Of a stretch of DNA of 64,000 bases, positions 17,483 to 26,972 are shown one piece after another. The notes beneath the pieces are model-generated. The model worked only from the letters and a program-made list of their open reading frames with translations, was not told the origin of the DNA and did not search any database. Made by a program: the position numbers and the translations under genes. Each line of letters begins with the position of its first letter. Position 1 is the first letter of the stretch. The stretch is from a virus, in the IMG/VR virus record IMGVR_UViG_3300035698_031678, positions 1-64,000 of that record. One strand, written 5' to 3'.

Positions 17483-19053
17483 AATAACGGTTTAAATTTA
17501 TTCTTTCTACCAGAACTTTCAGAGTCTGATACTTTTTGTTTAAGGCTTTGTTCTACAATTTTGAATTGGTGAACTTTGTACATTTTCTTTCTTTCTACGT
17601 ACCAAGAATACATGTAATTATTAACGGTTCTAGTTCCACCATTGGTATCTTCTACTTTTACTCTACCATCGTCTACAACATCGTAAAGAGTAAATTTCTT
17701 CTTACTGGCGTGATTTCTCATAAACCTACCCAATAGTTGTTCTAATATAGTAAAGCTTTTAAAGGATTCCAGGGTTAAACCCCAATGCAAGTTGTGTGCA
17801 GAAATTCCAGTAGATATTGTGTCATAAGTACCTACTAGAACTATGTTGTTTTGTTTTTCAATCATCTTAACATATTCTTGCCTTAGTCTAACTGGAACAT
17901 TTTCATCAACATAAAGGTACTCTATGCCATCGTTAGTTTCTTTACAGTAGTCAATAAACCTTTGGGCATAACCACTAGAAACAGTCTTGAAAAAAACAAC
18001 ACCATTACCACGTTTTTTCGCATTCATTACTGTGAACTTGGATAAAACTTTTAATCTCCAATCGTATTCGAGTATTTTTTCTCTTTCACTTCTTAGACTT
18101 TCTAGCTTAGACACCTTTTCATCGTATCTGCTGTCTACCATAACTATTCTATCCTTTAAAGGAATGTAATTAAGGTTTAAAAAACAAATCACACCATCAG
18201 TAGCTCTTCCTACATCTATTATTTCTCTTTTAGTTACTGTTTTTACTGTATGACCTGTTATAGCCATAATTTGGAAATCCTCTTCGCTTTCGTCTTCTTG
18301 CAAAGAACCTGTACCACCAACAGAAGAGATTATGTTGGTTAAGTTATTGTATATCTTTTTGTAGCTGTATGCGCTAGCTCTATGGCATTCGTCTATGAAA
18401 ATACTATCAAATAAACAATTAAACTCCTCTGTTAGATTTACAAAGTAACTAAAGCTGCTTATAATGATTGGCGCTTTTCTTTTCTTAACACCACTTCTCC
18501 AAAGCCCATAACAAAATGGTGATTCGTTTTTGTGTAGGTCTGCAAACTCTCCTAGTAATTGTTGAGCTAATTGAGGCTTGCTAGTAAGTATTAATATTTG
18601 TTTTTGATAGCCCTTTTCGTATAGAAATTTTGAAGCCAAGTAAAATGTAACAGACTTACCATAAGCAACAGATAAGTTAAACCTGGCAAATTTGTTACAA
18701 ACCATTTCATAAGCGGTAAGATAAGTGTCTTTCATGTCGTACTCATCAAAAGCTGTATCTTTTATTTCATCTTTACACCAATCAACAAAAGTATCTTTGT
18801 CTATGTCTCTGTATATCTCTTCTTCTTGAGGAAATGAACATTCAATGTTTCTTTCTGTGGTAAAATCTTTTAGACTTCTCCACAAACCAATAGGTATGGT
18901 AAAATTAAATCTTAAAAAAGATGTTTTTTTAGAATAGGGTTGAAATTTAGAATTCCTACCTTCTCTTTTAAAATGTTCTCCCACATAGTACTGTTCTTCC
19001 CTATTAGAGAATTCCAGCTGTAGATCTTTGTCTGAAATTTTTGTTACTTTCAA
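17479..19053 (-). CDS. uvsW: UvsW-like superfamily 2 helicase
   Basis: 524 residues (T4 UvsW 503). Motif I reads AYGKS (130-134) after FNLS, motif II is DECH (221-224), motif III is AITGHT, motif V GISAHNLHWG and motif VI QLLGRFMRNH. UvsW unwinds R-loops and regresses or migrates branched DNA, driving the switch to recombination-dependent replication. It overlaps genes on both sides by 4 bp within the gp46/gp47 operon. The Walker A lacks the usual 'TGxGKT' and is S-V-A-Y-G-K-S, a mild divergence. Confidence 0.88.
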   Translation of the reverse strand: MKVTKISDKDLQLEFSNREEQYYVGEHFKREGRNSKFQPYSKKTSFLRFNFTIPIGLWRSLKDFTTERNIECSFPQEEEIYRDIDKDTFVDWCKDEIKDTAFDEYDMKDTYLTAYEMVCNKFARFNLSVAYGKSVTFYLASKFLYEKGYQKQILILTSKPQLAQQLLGEFADLHKNESPFCYGLWRSGVKKRKAPIIISSFSYFVNLTEEFNCLFDSIFIDECHRASAYSYKKIYNNLTNIISSVGGTGSLQEDESEEDFQIMAITGHTVKTVTKREIIDVGRATDGVICFLNLNYIPLKDRIVMVDSRYDEKVSKLESLRSEREKILEYDWRLKVLSKFTVMNAKKRGNGVVFFKTVSSGYAQRFIDYCKETNDGIEYLYVDENVPVRLRQEYVKMIEKQNNIVLVGTYDTISTGISAHNLHWGLTLESFKSFTILEQLLGRFMRNHASKKKFTLYDVVDDGRVKVEDTNGGTRTVNNYMYSWYVERKKMYKVHQFKIVEQSLKQKVSDSESSGRKNKFKPLL

Positions 19054-19289
19054 AATAGTGATTTTCTATTCTCGACCTTTGATATGGTCTTAATTTTCAC
19101 ATTAATTGCCGAATCTTGCTTAGGTTTTACCACAGAGTTATCAGCCAAATTATCTTCTAAATCAAAATTGAAAGAAGGAGAAGGAACATCTGGTTTATCA
19201 AACTTAACACTAAAGTCTATTAAGAGTTGACCTTTTGTCTTTATTGTTTTAAAATAATCTGTTTCAGCTTTTTCTGATTTATCACCCAT
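19050..19289 (-). CDS. Small hypothetical protein between gp46 and UvsW
   Basis: 79 residues, charged, with no recognisable domain. It overlaps gp46 by 8 bp at its start and UvsW by 4 bp at its end, so it is almost surely translated. The middle is rich in Asp, Pro and Ser and probably disordered, fitting an accessory peptide of the recombination complex. No function assigned. Confidence 0.65.
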   Translation of the reverse strand: MGDKSEKAETDYFKTIKTKGQLLIDFSVKFDKPDVPSPSFNFDLEDNLADNSVVKPKQDSAINVKIKTISKVENRKSLF

Positions 19290-21870
19290 TTATTTCTATT
19301 TCTGTGAAAAGACCTTTTTCCGTTAGTTCTAATGTTCTATCTATTGCTGTAGCTGCAACGTAAGTATGACTACTAACGTAAACGGACATATTTAGTTTCC
19401 CCATTAGTTCTTCTTGTATTAATCCGATAATTACATGTTTGTTGTTGTTACTTAGTGTAGAAAGCATTTCATCTAAGTATATGTAACTAATGTCAGGGTA
19501 ACTTTGGTAGTAGTAATTTACTAGCCCTATAATAGAAAGAAGTTCTAATATTTTTCTTTGACCAGTACTGGTTTGTTCGTACAGTATTGGTTCACCATCT
19601 TTGAACAAATGGCTTTTAAAATCACTATCAAACTCTACACGCACTCTTATAGAATGTTTTGTTACAATTTTAGCTATCAGATTGTTTATACCTTCTACAA
19701 CTTTGCTTAAAAGATGATTCTTCAAGTACCCATTATTGTATAGGTGTCTTAGAACTTCAAAGTTGTTATATTCCTTTAAAGAAAGATTTCTTTCGTTAAT
19801 CTTTTCAACTAGCTGGAGTTTTTTAGATTCTAGCTGCTGTGCTAGAGAAGATTTTTTAGAAGGAGCTTCTAGATTACTCAATGTAGTGCTTTCTTTTAAC
19901 AATTTCTCTTTATATTCAATAAGCCTAATAGAAGCAGAATCTACTGCATCAGTTTTAAGAGTTAATAGTTTTTGCAAGTCTTCAAGGCTTTCAGAAGGCT
20001 TAGAATTAATAGAGAAATCGTATCCTGAAATCAAAGAATCAATAACACCAATCCTAACTAGCTTTTGGGATTTCGATAATTCTTTTACTTGCAAAACCTC
20101 TTGACACTGTTTCAACAATTCTTTTACTTGCGAAAGAATAATCTCATAGTTCACTACTTTATAAGTGGTTAAATTTATGCCAAACTTTTCTTGAGCTTCA
20201 TCCAGGCTATTATAAACTTTAATATTCAGTTGTTCTATCTTATTTTCTATTGTAGCAACGTCTTTATTTAAGACTTCTAAGGCTATTTTTTCAAGTATTA
20301 GTTTATTTTTGTTATTTGAGTTTTTGTCTGATGTAGTTACATTAAAATTCCTGTAATTGTCAATATCGTCTTCTACCAAAGTATTGAAGGCTATATTCTC
20401 TTCTTTTATTCCATGAGGATTAGCCTTAGATGTTGTTTTTATAGAATTTACACACTCGGCTATTTTGGCTTTAATCGATTCTAAATCTATCAAAGAAGAT
20501 TCTTTATAGTTATCCGCAATATCTTTAAGTGATTCTTTGTGTAGCTCAACAGCAGTATCGATTTCTTTATTTAGAGACTTTCTTATGCCATCGTATTCCG
20601 CACTATCAAAATCCACTCCACATATTACGCAATTGTCTTTAGAATAAGCCTCCAATTTTATCCTCATCTTTTCTATGTCTGAAACGATAGAGTCTCTTAT
20701 TTGGGTTAAACTAACGTTAAACAGAGAAAGCTCTTCTTTTTTAGTAGTCAGATTTTTATGTTCTGTACTATATTCAAACATTGATGCTTTGGTAGAAATA
20801 ACAAAACGAAGTCTTTCAATGAATTCATCATGTTTTTCCTTAGCATCTATTTCCTCTGTCAAGTACTCAACAGATTTATCACAAACACTAAAGCTGGTTT
20901 TCTTAAACGCTAAATGATCTCTTTGGTCTTTCCTTTGTTCTACTGCTTCGTCAAATACTCTTTTAAATTCTTTTGCCTGGTAAGAACTGACAACATCAAT
21001 AAGACCTTTTTCTCTGTCTTTCTCTGATAATATTTCAGTTGCTAAACAATCTACCTCTGAATTTAAACCTTTCTTTTCTTCTCTTAAATTGTTTTTGCCA
21101 AGACTTTCTAACTTATCTTTGATTCTAGCAGAATCTGTTTCTAAATTTTCTATTTCTCTATCCAGAACTTTTGTATTGCTGTTGTAAGAATCTATTAGTT
21201 CTTTAGCATCTTTTATATTCTGTTCTTTTTCTATCTTGTTCTCTGTATTTTCTTTTGAAAGAGAAATTTTTAGTTCACTAACTATGGTTTCGTAGGTTTC
21301 TAGAACGGTTATGCTTTTATCATACCTCTTATTAGATAAACTTTGATCATCAGAAACCATTTTGGAAACTCTATTTAAGTCACTCAAGTCAAAAACATGG
21401 TTGGTTATATCTCTACCTTCTTTAGCAGACATTTGTAAAAGTGTAGAAGAACCATCTATGGCTGCACAAAATATAGAAGAAAAAATTTTTTCTGGTATAT
21501 CAACAATGTTTGTAGCTATTTCTTCTTTTGTTTTGGTAACACTACCATAATCTTCTACTTTACCATTTTTCTTTACAGTAACTTTCTTTAAAGCGGTTTT
21601 TGTAAATTCATAAGTTATCTCAAACTGGTGACCTTTACTGGCTATTTCGTGCGTTACAAAACCAGACTTTGAAGTATCGTTTACAACTTTAGCGAGAACA
21701 GATGGGTAATTACTATACAAGGTAAGTTCTATAATTTTCCTTATATTACTTTTGCCAACACCATTTTCACCATTAATTTGTGTTAATATACCTCTATCGT
21801 GTGTAATAGTATAAGTTTTATCTCCACCAAAAGATAAAATATTTTTAAAAGTGGTTTTTTTGATTTCCAT
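19282..21870 (-). CDS. 46: Recombination nuclease ATPase subunit, SbcC/Rad50-like (T4 gp46)
   Basis: 862 residues. Walker A is NGENGVGKS (33-41). Two long coiled-coil arms flank a zinc hook CVIC (Cys414/Cys417). The C-terminal lobe has the ABC signature as TSTGQRKILELLS instead of LSGGQ, Walker B YIYLDEML and a D-loop STLS. It is longer than T4 gp46 (560), through a longer coiled coil. With gp47 it resects ends for strand invasion and can degrade host DNA. The ATG abuts the gp47 stop. Confidence 0.92.
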   Translation of the reverse strand: MEIKKTTFKNILSFGGDKTYTITHDRGILTQINGENGVGKSNIRKIIELTLYSNYPSVLAKVVNDTSKSGFVTHEIASKGHQFEITYEFTKTALKKVTVKKNGKVEDYGSVTKTKEEIATNIVDIPEKIFSSIFCAAIDGSSTLLQMSAKEGRDITNHVFDLSDLNRVSKMVSDDQSLSNKRYDKSITVLETYETIVSELKISLSKENTENKIEKEQNIKDAKELIDSYNSNTKVLDREIENLETDSARIKDKLESLGKNNLREEKKGLNSEVDCLATEILSEKDREKGLIDVVSSYQAKEFKRVFDEAVEQRKDQRDHLAFKKTSFSVCDKSVEYLTEEIDAKEKHDEFIERLRFVISTKASMFEYSTEHKNLTTKKEELSLFNVSLTQIRDSIVSDIEKMRIKLEAYSKDNCVICGVDFDSAEYDGIRKSLNKEIDTAVELHKESLKDIADNYKESSLIDLESIKAKIAECVNSIKTTSKANPHGIKEENIAFNTLVEDDIDNYRNFNVTTSDKNSNNKNKLILEKIALEVLNKDVATIENKIEQLNIKVYNSLDEAQEKFGINLTTYKVVNYEIILSQVKELLKQCQEVLQVKELSKSQKLVRIGVIDSLISGYDFSINSKPSESLEDLQKLLTLKTDAVDSASIRLIEYKEKLLKESTTLSNLEAPSKKSSLAQQLESKKLQLVEKINERNLSLKEYNNFEVLRHLYNNGYLKNHLLSKVVEGINNLIAKIVTKHSIRVRVEFDSDFKSHLFKDGEPILYEQTSTGQRKILELLSIIGLVNYYYQSYPDISYIYLDEMLSTLSNNNKHVIIGLIQEELMGKLNMSVYVSSHTYVAATAIDRTLELTEKGLFTEIEING

Positions 21871-22943
21871 TATTGGTAGTATCTGTCTATTATTATTGAG
21901 GTTTCATTTATAATATCATCAGTGATTTTCACTCCATTAAGTATTTCTCCTTTATTACTATAGATCAATGACTTAGCGCTATCAGAAAAATCTTCATTTA
22001 TTGTTTGAAGTTCTTCACTTTCATCCAGGTTTACAATGTTCACAGTTCTTTTAGAAACTATCTCAGCTTTGAATTCTACTAAGCCCTTAGCTAGTTTGAA
22101 CTTGGTTGAAATAATTTCTTTGTCTTCAAATGTTTTACACCTTACTTTAACAAATTGGTTAGAATAATTCTTTTCTAGCCATTCAACACTTTTTCCTAAT
22201 AAGTCCTCTGGGTCTAAATAGTGGTATCTAGGTGTAGTGGTATTAATTAAAAAATCATGCTCTTTTTCAAGTACATTGTAAACAAAAATGCCAGTAGTAT
22301 TTTTCCTTTCACCATAATTATTTTGCTCTATAGAACCTGTATTTACAATGTTGCCTACTACACTTTTGTTATGAATATGACCATTAAAAACCTTAATAAA
22401 CTTTTCTAGGTGTGATTTTTTAAGTTCAACCACAGAATCATGACCTTTGTAAACGAAGCCATCTATTTCTCCATGCATGTAAAGATAAGTGTTTGGAGAA
22501 AATGCCTCTATTTTATCTATAAGCCTGGGATAATTGTAGTCATGCGCTAAAAAGTTGTGTATACCTAAAGTCAGAAAATCTTCTATCACTGTTACTTTTT
22601 TTCTACCTGTAAAGTATTTTAAACCATGCTCTGAATTAGTGTGTAGAGATACTACATCATGGTTTCCCACTAGAATGTATGTGTGAGCAGCTAAATCAAC
22701 TATAACATTAAATACGTTTTCTGTAAATTTGCTTCCAATGTAGGTGCTGATATAAGATTCGTTATGCCAAATGTCTCCCATAAAAACTACTACACAATCT
22801 TCACCCATATCCTTAATCACAGGAATGACTTGTTCTGTGAAATATCTTTGTGTAAAAGAATAGGTGACTTTGTTTGCGTTGTTTTTGCAAAGGTGTACAT
22901 CACCTATTATGACAATGTTGTCTACAATACTGATTGGATGCAT
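21870..22943 (-). CDS. 47: Recombination nuclease, SbcD/Mre11-like (T4 gp47)
   Basis: 357 residues. Metallophosphoesterase motifs in order: IIGDVHL (Asp15, His17), FMGDIWH, LVGNHD, MHGEID and FNGHIHN. It is the 3'-5' exo/endonuclease partner of the Rad50-like protein next to it; the two share one base at the junction. Length is close to T4 gp47 (339). It is the second gene from the 5' end of the leftward block. Confidence 0.93.
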   Translation of the reverse strand: MHPISIVDNIVIIGDVHLCKNNANKVTYSFTQRYFTEQVIPVIKDMGEDCVVVFMGDIWHNESYISTYIGSKFTENVFNVIVDLAAHTYILVGNHDVVSLHTNSEHGLKYFTGRKKVTVIEDFLTLGIHNFLAHDYNYPRLIDKIEAFSPNTYLYMHGEIDGFVYKGHDSVVELKKSHLEKFIKVFNGHIHNKSVVGNIVNTGSIEQNNYGERKNTTGIFVYNVLEKEHDFLINTTTPRYHYLDPEDLLGKSVEWLEKNYSNQFVKVRCKTFEDKEIISTKFKLAKGLVEFKAEIVSKRTVNIVNLDESEELQTINEDFSDSAKSLIYSNKGEILNGVKITDDIINETSIIIDRYYQ

Positions 22944-22963
22944 TAATCGTTCTTTTAGATTTG

Positions 22964-23482
22964 TTAAATGGAAAATGTTGGAGATTTACTAAGGTTATAA
23001 TAATGAAAATTAATATCGCATATTTCTGAAAACTCCTCTTGAACTAGTATTGCATGATCAATGGAAGAACTGTTATGGAAAGAATAATTTTTATAACATT
23101 TCTTCAAAATCTTTTTAGCAGATTTGTTGGCGCAATGTATTTTGGGTGTTTTTCCTTCAAATCCTACTACAGCAAAAAAGTGAGGAGATAATATTAGAAC
23201 TCTAGGATTGAACCTATCGGTATCGTATATGCCCATTATTCCACATCCATCACTATCTACAACTTTACTGGAAAAATTTATAGAAAAATCTAGTATCAAT
23301 ATGGGCAATAAAAAAAGAATTTTTGTCATGTGAGTCTCTTGGTTTATCAAAACCATAAGTATAGAAAAATAGGATAGTAATAAAAGTGATTTAAATACCA
23401 GACTGCTTTTAAGGTTTTCAAAAGAAAAACATAACACCCTTAAAACAAGAGCGATTGACGTAGCTAATAATATTGTGTGCAT
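22964..23482 (-). CDS. Hypothetical membrane or secreted protein
   Basis: 172 residues from the first ATG; an alternative ATG at 23329 gives 121 residues starting MTKILFLLPILILDFSINF, which looks like a signal peptide. The longer form has three hydrophobic stretches in its first 70 residues. The remainder has several cysteines (SDGCGIMG, KIHCANK, KKCYKNY). No family recognised. It is the first gene of the leftward block, next to the large non-coding region, a typical place for an early gene acting on the host envelope; that role is a guess. Confidence 0.55.
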   Translation of the reverse strand: MHTILLATSIALVLRVLCFSFENLKSSLVFKSLLLLSYFSILMVLINQETHMTKILFLLPILILDFSINFSSKVVDSDGCGIMGIYDTDRFNPRVLILSPHFFAVVGFEGKTPKIHCANKSAKKILKKCYKNYSFHNSSSIDHAILVQEEFSEICDINFHYYNLSKSPTFSI

Positions 23483-23556
23483 GATTTTATAATTTAGTTT
23501 TATAAATGGGCTTTAGTTAATTAGGTTTCCAATTAACGGAAAGAAAATCCACTTGA

Positions 23557-23605
23557 TTTCTGACGAAGAACAAACCCCTATTAAGGAAAGATAATAATAA
23601 CATAA
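23557..23605 (+). repeat. 49-bp conserved intergenic element, copy 1
   Basis: It begins TTTCTGACGAAGAACAAACC and ends GATAATAATAACATAA. The reverse complement of 63050-63098 matches it at 47 of 49 positions, the only differences being two adjacent bases near the end. Both copies lie 5' of a gene block read in the same direction as the element (23970 and 62843). Function unknown; promoter, leader or origin element are options. Confidence 0.9.
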
Positions 23606-23696
23606 TAATCCCGATCATACTTCTCTACATTACTTTTAACCACAATTTATAGAACCCAATCATAACAAACCTTTTTTCGGTTTTCATATTTAACCC

Positions 23697-23883
23697 TTTT
23701 CAAAAGAATATATCTTTTTTACACCGTTTTACTTCATATTATTACCATATTTTTCAACACAAATTTAACAAAAGAATATGCCCTTTTTATAAGAAAAATA
23801 TAAATTTAACAATTTTCCTAACCACCAGTTCTACAATATTTAACATTTTGACATCTGGTTTTAACAAAAGGCTATATGGATAA
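23697..23883 (+). repeat. Three spaced CAAAAG...TAT repeats
   Basis: TTTTCAAAAGAATATATC (about 23697), TTTAACAAAAGAATATGCC (about 23764) and TTTTAACAAAAGGCTATATG (about 23858) share TTNACAAAAGNNTAT, spaced about 67 and 94 bp. They precede the winged-helix gene. They could be operators, promoters or iteron-like sites. Confidence 0.5.
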
Positions 23884-23969
23884 ACTTTTCCTTTACTTTC
23901 AATACTTTATAAACATTAGAATTCGATATATAATATGAAACACAATCACACTATAAGCATTTAGATTAA

Positions 23970-24245
23970 GTGAAAATTAGCTACAACATCCACCTGTATT
24001 CAAATTACATCCAACCATCTGAAAGGAACGGTTCGGATGAGGTAATGATCAATAGTGCTTACATATTTTCACGCTGTTTAAAGTCTTTTTATTTTCAAAA
24101 CACAATTCACAATTTTAAGTCTCCTAAGAAAAGGAGTATGATATGTTCTAAGCTCAAAATAAGTGAAAGAAATTATTACAGGTTTTTAAAATCTGCCTTA
24201 GAAAACGGTTTTGTATCTATAAATCCAGAAAATAAAAAATCTTAA
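23970..24245 (+). CDS. Winged-helix protein, N-terminal part (frame-split)
   Basis: 91 residues from a GTG that directly follows an in-frame stop (next ATG at 24045). It contains a helix-turn-helix segment RSMICSKLKISERNYYRFLK followed by SALENGFVSINPEN. Translation stops just after an A6 run (24234-24239). In the -1 frame the reading continues without interruption into the next entry, and the joined sequence 'SINPENKK-ILRIVG' completes the beta-wing. So this and 24302-25468 look like one gene of about 500 residues broken by a one-base change or read by frameshifting. Confidence 0.6.
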   Translation: MKISYNIHLYSNYIQPSERNGSDEVMINSAYIFSRCLKSFYFQNTIHNFKSPKKRSMICSKLKISERNYYRFLKSALENGFVSINPENKKS

Positions 24246-24301
24246 GAATTGTTGGTGATGAAAAAATAATAAAAGGCTTTGTCACAGAAGAGAAAGAATT
24301 A

Positions 24302-25468
24302 TTGTATTTCCCTTACTGGAAGAAAGTGTCTTTAAACTTCAAAAATCTTTTATTCAAAGATTTTAAAGATGTATTAACTCTAGCCTCCATAAAGTATCTA
24401 AGGCAAAACAAAAGATTGTTTGCAGCTAAGAGCAGAAAAAAACACATAAAATTAAAGAATCAAAAGAAAGAACTATACCTCAATTATCTACAACAAGGTA
24501 GTACAAATATAGCTCTACAATTTGAGGAACTAAATTCAGCCTTAAGACATCATGTAGGGTTGCCAATAGAAAATGAAATTAGAAAATTAATATGGAACGA
24601 TAATTCCAGCGCAAATAGTACCAGACCGAATATTAGGAATCAAGAGATAGAAAGTTACTGGATTAGTAACGAGAAAGTCAACAAGATCAAAAACAGTGGT
24701 ATTATTAGTGCTTGCGATTATTATTCAACCATATTTCTGAAGGAACTTTACAATGACGAGTTGAGTTCTGGTTATATTGCAAAAAATGTCGGTTACAAAA
24801 AGAGTGGTGTGAATTCACTATTTGATAGAATGCAAGATAGGGGTTTTATTATAAGAAACCATAGGTATGTACACCTTGCTAGTATACCTTTTAAAAAGTA
24901 TGAAAGCTTTAGAAAAGGTGGTATGTACTCACATCTATTTGAAGAAGATGGTAATGACCTTGCTAGAAGAGTGATTTATAGACATGGTTGTGTATTGTTA
25001 CAAAGAGAAAACGATATAGTTTTTGACGACTCCATAAAATTTATGTGGGAAGAAGAAAGAACTATTGGTTTAGTAGGTAAAGACCCTATTGGATACATTT
25101 CTCCTAGATATTCAGCTATAGCTAGTAAGTTAAAGATGCGAGGATACAAAACCACTAAAGAACTTCTAGAGCTTAAAAAACTGTCCGAAAACATATTGGA
25201 AGGTTTGGATATCAAAGAAAATGAATACACCAGTGGTTTAATAATAAGTACAAATGGAGACAAAAAAACTTTAGTTGGTAAAATTAATAAAGTACCTAAT
25301 CCACAGAATATCAGTAATAAAGATTTGAAAAAGAAACTTATGGGTGGAGGATACGTCTCAAATGGAGATACGTACCATTATTTAAATAGATACTGTAAGA
25401 ACAATAATCTTAATCTCAAACAAAATGAAAGCAGAAACTATCCAGGAATACTTGACTCTGCAGCCTAA
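24302..25468 (+). CDS. Winged-helix protein, C-terminal part (frame-split)
   Basis: 388 residues if started at the TTG at 24302, but the frame is open from 24236 and there is no nearby ATG, which argues for continuation from the gene before. A basic region (KSRKKHIKLKNQKKELYL) is followed by a second winged-helix: DYYSTIFLKELYNDELSSGY, IAKNVGYKKSGVNSLFDRMQ, DRGFIIRNHRYVHLA. Two winged helices with a basic linker are typical of replication initiators and phage regulators; I cannot name the family. The end overlaps the start of the next gene (25425). Confidence 0.6.
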   Translation: MYFPYWKKVSLNFKNLLFKDFKDVLTLASIKYLRQNKRLFAAKSRKKHIKLKNQKKELYLNYLQQGSTNIALQFEELNSALRHHVGLPIENEIRKLIWNDNSSANSTRPNIRNQEIESYWISNEKVNKIKNSGIISACDYYSTIFLKELYNDELSSGYIAKNVGYKKSGVNSLFDRMQDRGFIIRNHRYVHLASIPFKKYESFRKGGMYSHLFEEDGNDLARRVIYRHGCVLLQRENDIVFDDSIKFMWEEERTIGLVGKDPIGYISPRYSAIASKLKMRGYKTTKELLELKKLSENILEGLDIKENEYTSGLIISTNGDKKTLVGKINKVPNPQNISNKDLKKKLMGGGYVSNGDTYHYLNRYCKNNNLNLKQNESRNYPGILDSAA

Positions 25469-26972
25469 TGAAGTTAAAAATTTCTCATTTGATTCTAGCA
25501 ACATTGAGATATATGAGGTTAACATAGAAAATAAAACAATAATTTCTTCTTTCTCATATGAAGACCAATATGGAAATTGGGCTAAATCAAAGCCAATAGA
25601 TTTATTTGAAGCTGTAATGGTTTCAAAACGTTTTAAATTGATATTTTCTAACGATAGCGAAGAAGAGGTAAAATTCAGCTATACTATTGAGACAATAAAA
25701 GCAAATGATAAAATAGTACTGAACAGTTCTTACATTGGTCTAGGTGATTCAATGAATTTTATACTAGACTTTGGTACTTCTTTTACAGCCACAGAAATAC
25801 AACAAAATTATCAAGTAAACGTAAATTCTCCAATAGAAGTAGAATACACTAAGGTAACTCCTAAGATGGATTCTGCAGATCACATACTGGGTGAATTTTC
25901 AGAATCAAAAATATACAAGGAGTGTAAAATAAGGATGGTAACTCCAAACAATGAAGTTCCTTTAGATGAAAGTGCTGAATACACAGAATGGGGTTATCAG
26001 TTTAGTAGTTTCGAAGGTTTTTTTAGTAGCGTTTATTTTGAGTCTAAATTTGGTAAAGGCATTATACCGCAACAAAAAGATTATCTAAAGTTTAGTACAA
26101 ATGATAGAATGTTTAGAGTAAATTCTGTTACTATTTTAGAAGGAGTAAATTCATCAATCTATGGCTACAAGATCTCTCTAAAACCATACGACGTAGACAC
26201 TAGCATAGAAGGCATAGATTTAGAAACCAAAACCAAAGAGTCGGTTTATTTTGATTTAGAACAAGGTAACAAAGATAGTGTTCTAGACCCACAACAAAAT
26301 TATTCAGCTCACGTGCATCAAGATATAACTAGACTTATAGTATCAGACAGGGTTAGAATCATGGAAGAAGATGATTTTAATTACTATGATCAAGATGTAG
26401 AAAGTGTTGATCCTTCTATAGTTTACGCTAACGACATAGATTTAGTTGGTAAGAGCTTTTCAATATCTTTTTCCGCTTTTATATCTTCTTCTATAGAAAG
26501 TAAAGTAAATATTTGTTCTTTAGGTTCTTTAGAGATATACGTGGAAAATTCAACTCTTATAGTTTCTGTTGGTGATAATATAAATGCTATAAATTTTGAC
26601 TTGCTTAATTTAGAAAGTTGGAATGATATAGTTATTAACTATTATTTCAAAGAAAGAGATCTACACATTTTCATAGTAGATGATGGTTCCGTAACTCATA
26701 AAACGGTCTTGAACGGTGTTATGCCAGTTATAGCCCCTTCTGTGTTTTACATAATTGATTGTAGACACCCAATAAGAAAAATTAGAGTCTGGAAAAAAAC
26801 TATTCCAGAAGAGTACATGAGGAGAGTAATTCAATCTGAATTGGTTGAAAAACCCGAAATTGCTTACATAATTGATAATTGTAATAATATAATCAATAGT
26901 AGAACTCATTCAAGAACTAACGAAGTTTTAATGAGATATAAGAGTTCTCTAGAAACACATAGACTTAAATGA
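25425..26972 (+). CDS. Putative virion structural protein with lectin-like domain
   Basis: 515 residues, beta-rich. The part from about residue 335 to 460 (VGKSFSISFSAFI, SLEIYVENSTLIVSVGDN, LESWNDIVINYYFKERDLHI) has the strand pattern of LamG/concanavalin-like domains, which bind sugars in tail fibres. The N-terminal half is unlike anything I know. It overlaps the preceding frame by 44 bp and the next gene by 4 bp, forming a three-gene tail cluster. Candidate tail-fibre or baseplate component. Confidence 0.55.
   Translation: MKAETIQEYLTLQPNEVKNFSFDSSNIEIYEVNIENKTIISSFSYEDQYGNWAKSKPIDLFEAVMVSKRFKLIFSNDSEEEVKFSYTIETIKANDKIVLNSSYIGLGDSMNFILDFGTSFTATEIQQNYQVNVNSPIEVEYTKVTPKMDSADHILGEFSESKIYKECKIRMVTPNNEVPLDESAEYTEWGYQFSSFEGFFSSVYFESKFGKGIIPQQKDYLKFSTNDRMFRVNSVTILEGVNSSIYGYKISLKPYDVDTSIEGIDLETKTKESVYFDLEQGNKDSVLDPQQNYSAHVHQDITRLIVSDRVRIMEEDDFNYYDQDVESVDPSIVYANDIDLVGKSFSISFSAFISSSIESKVNICSLGSLEIYVENSTLIVSVGDNINAINFDLLNLESWNDIVINYYFKERDLHIFIVDDGSVTHKTVLNGVMPVIAPSVFYIIDCRHPIRKIRVWKKTIPEEYMRRVIQSELVEKPEIAYIIDNCNNIINSRTHSRTNEVLMRYKSSLETHRLK

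Larger units (their letters stand above)
23483..23969. other. 487-bp non-coding region between divergent operons
   Basis: No convincing reading frame or tRNA. It is very AT-rich and lies between the leftward replication block and the rightward gene at 23970. It holds a 49-bp element shared with 63050-63098 and three CAAAAG-containing repeats. Divergent promoters must be here; an origin of replication is possible because a winged-helix protein follows. Confidence 0.75.

Noticed and set aside
23483-23969. tRNA or CRISPR array in the non-coding region
   Set aside because: No cloverleaf or CCA end, and the repeats are too few, short and unevenly spaced for an array.
24231-24245. Programmed -1 ribosomal frameshift in the winged-helix gene
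   Set aside because: The T AAA AAA site is not a classical X XXY YYZ heptamer and no strong downstream structure was seen; a one-base indel in the A6 run explains it equally well, so the mechanism is left open.
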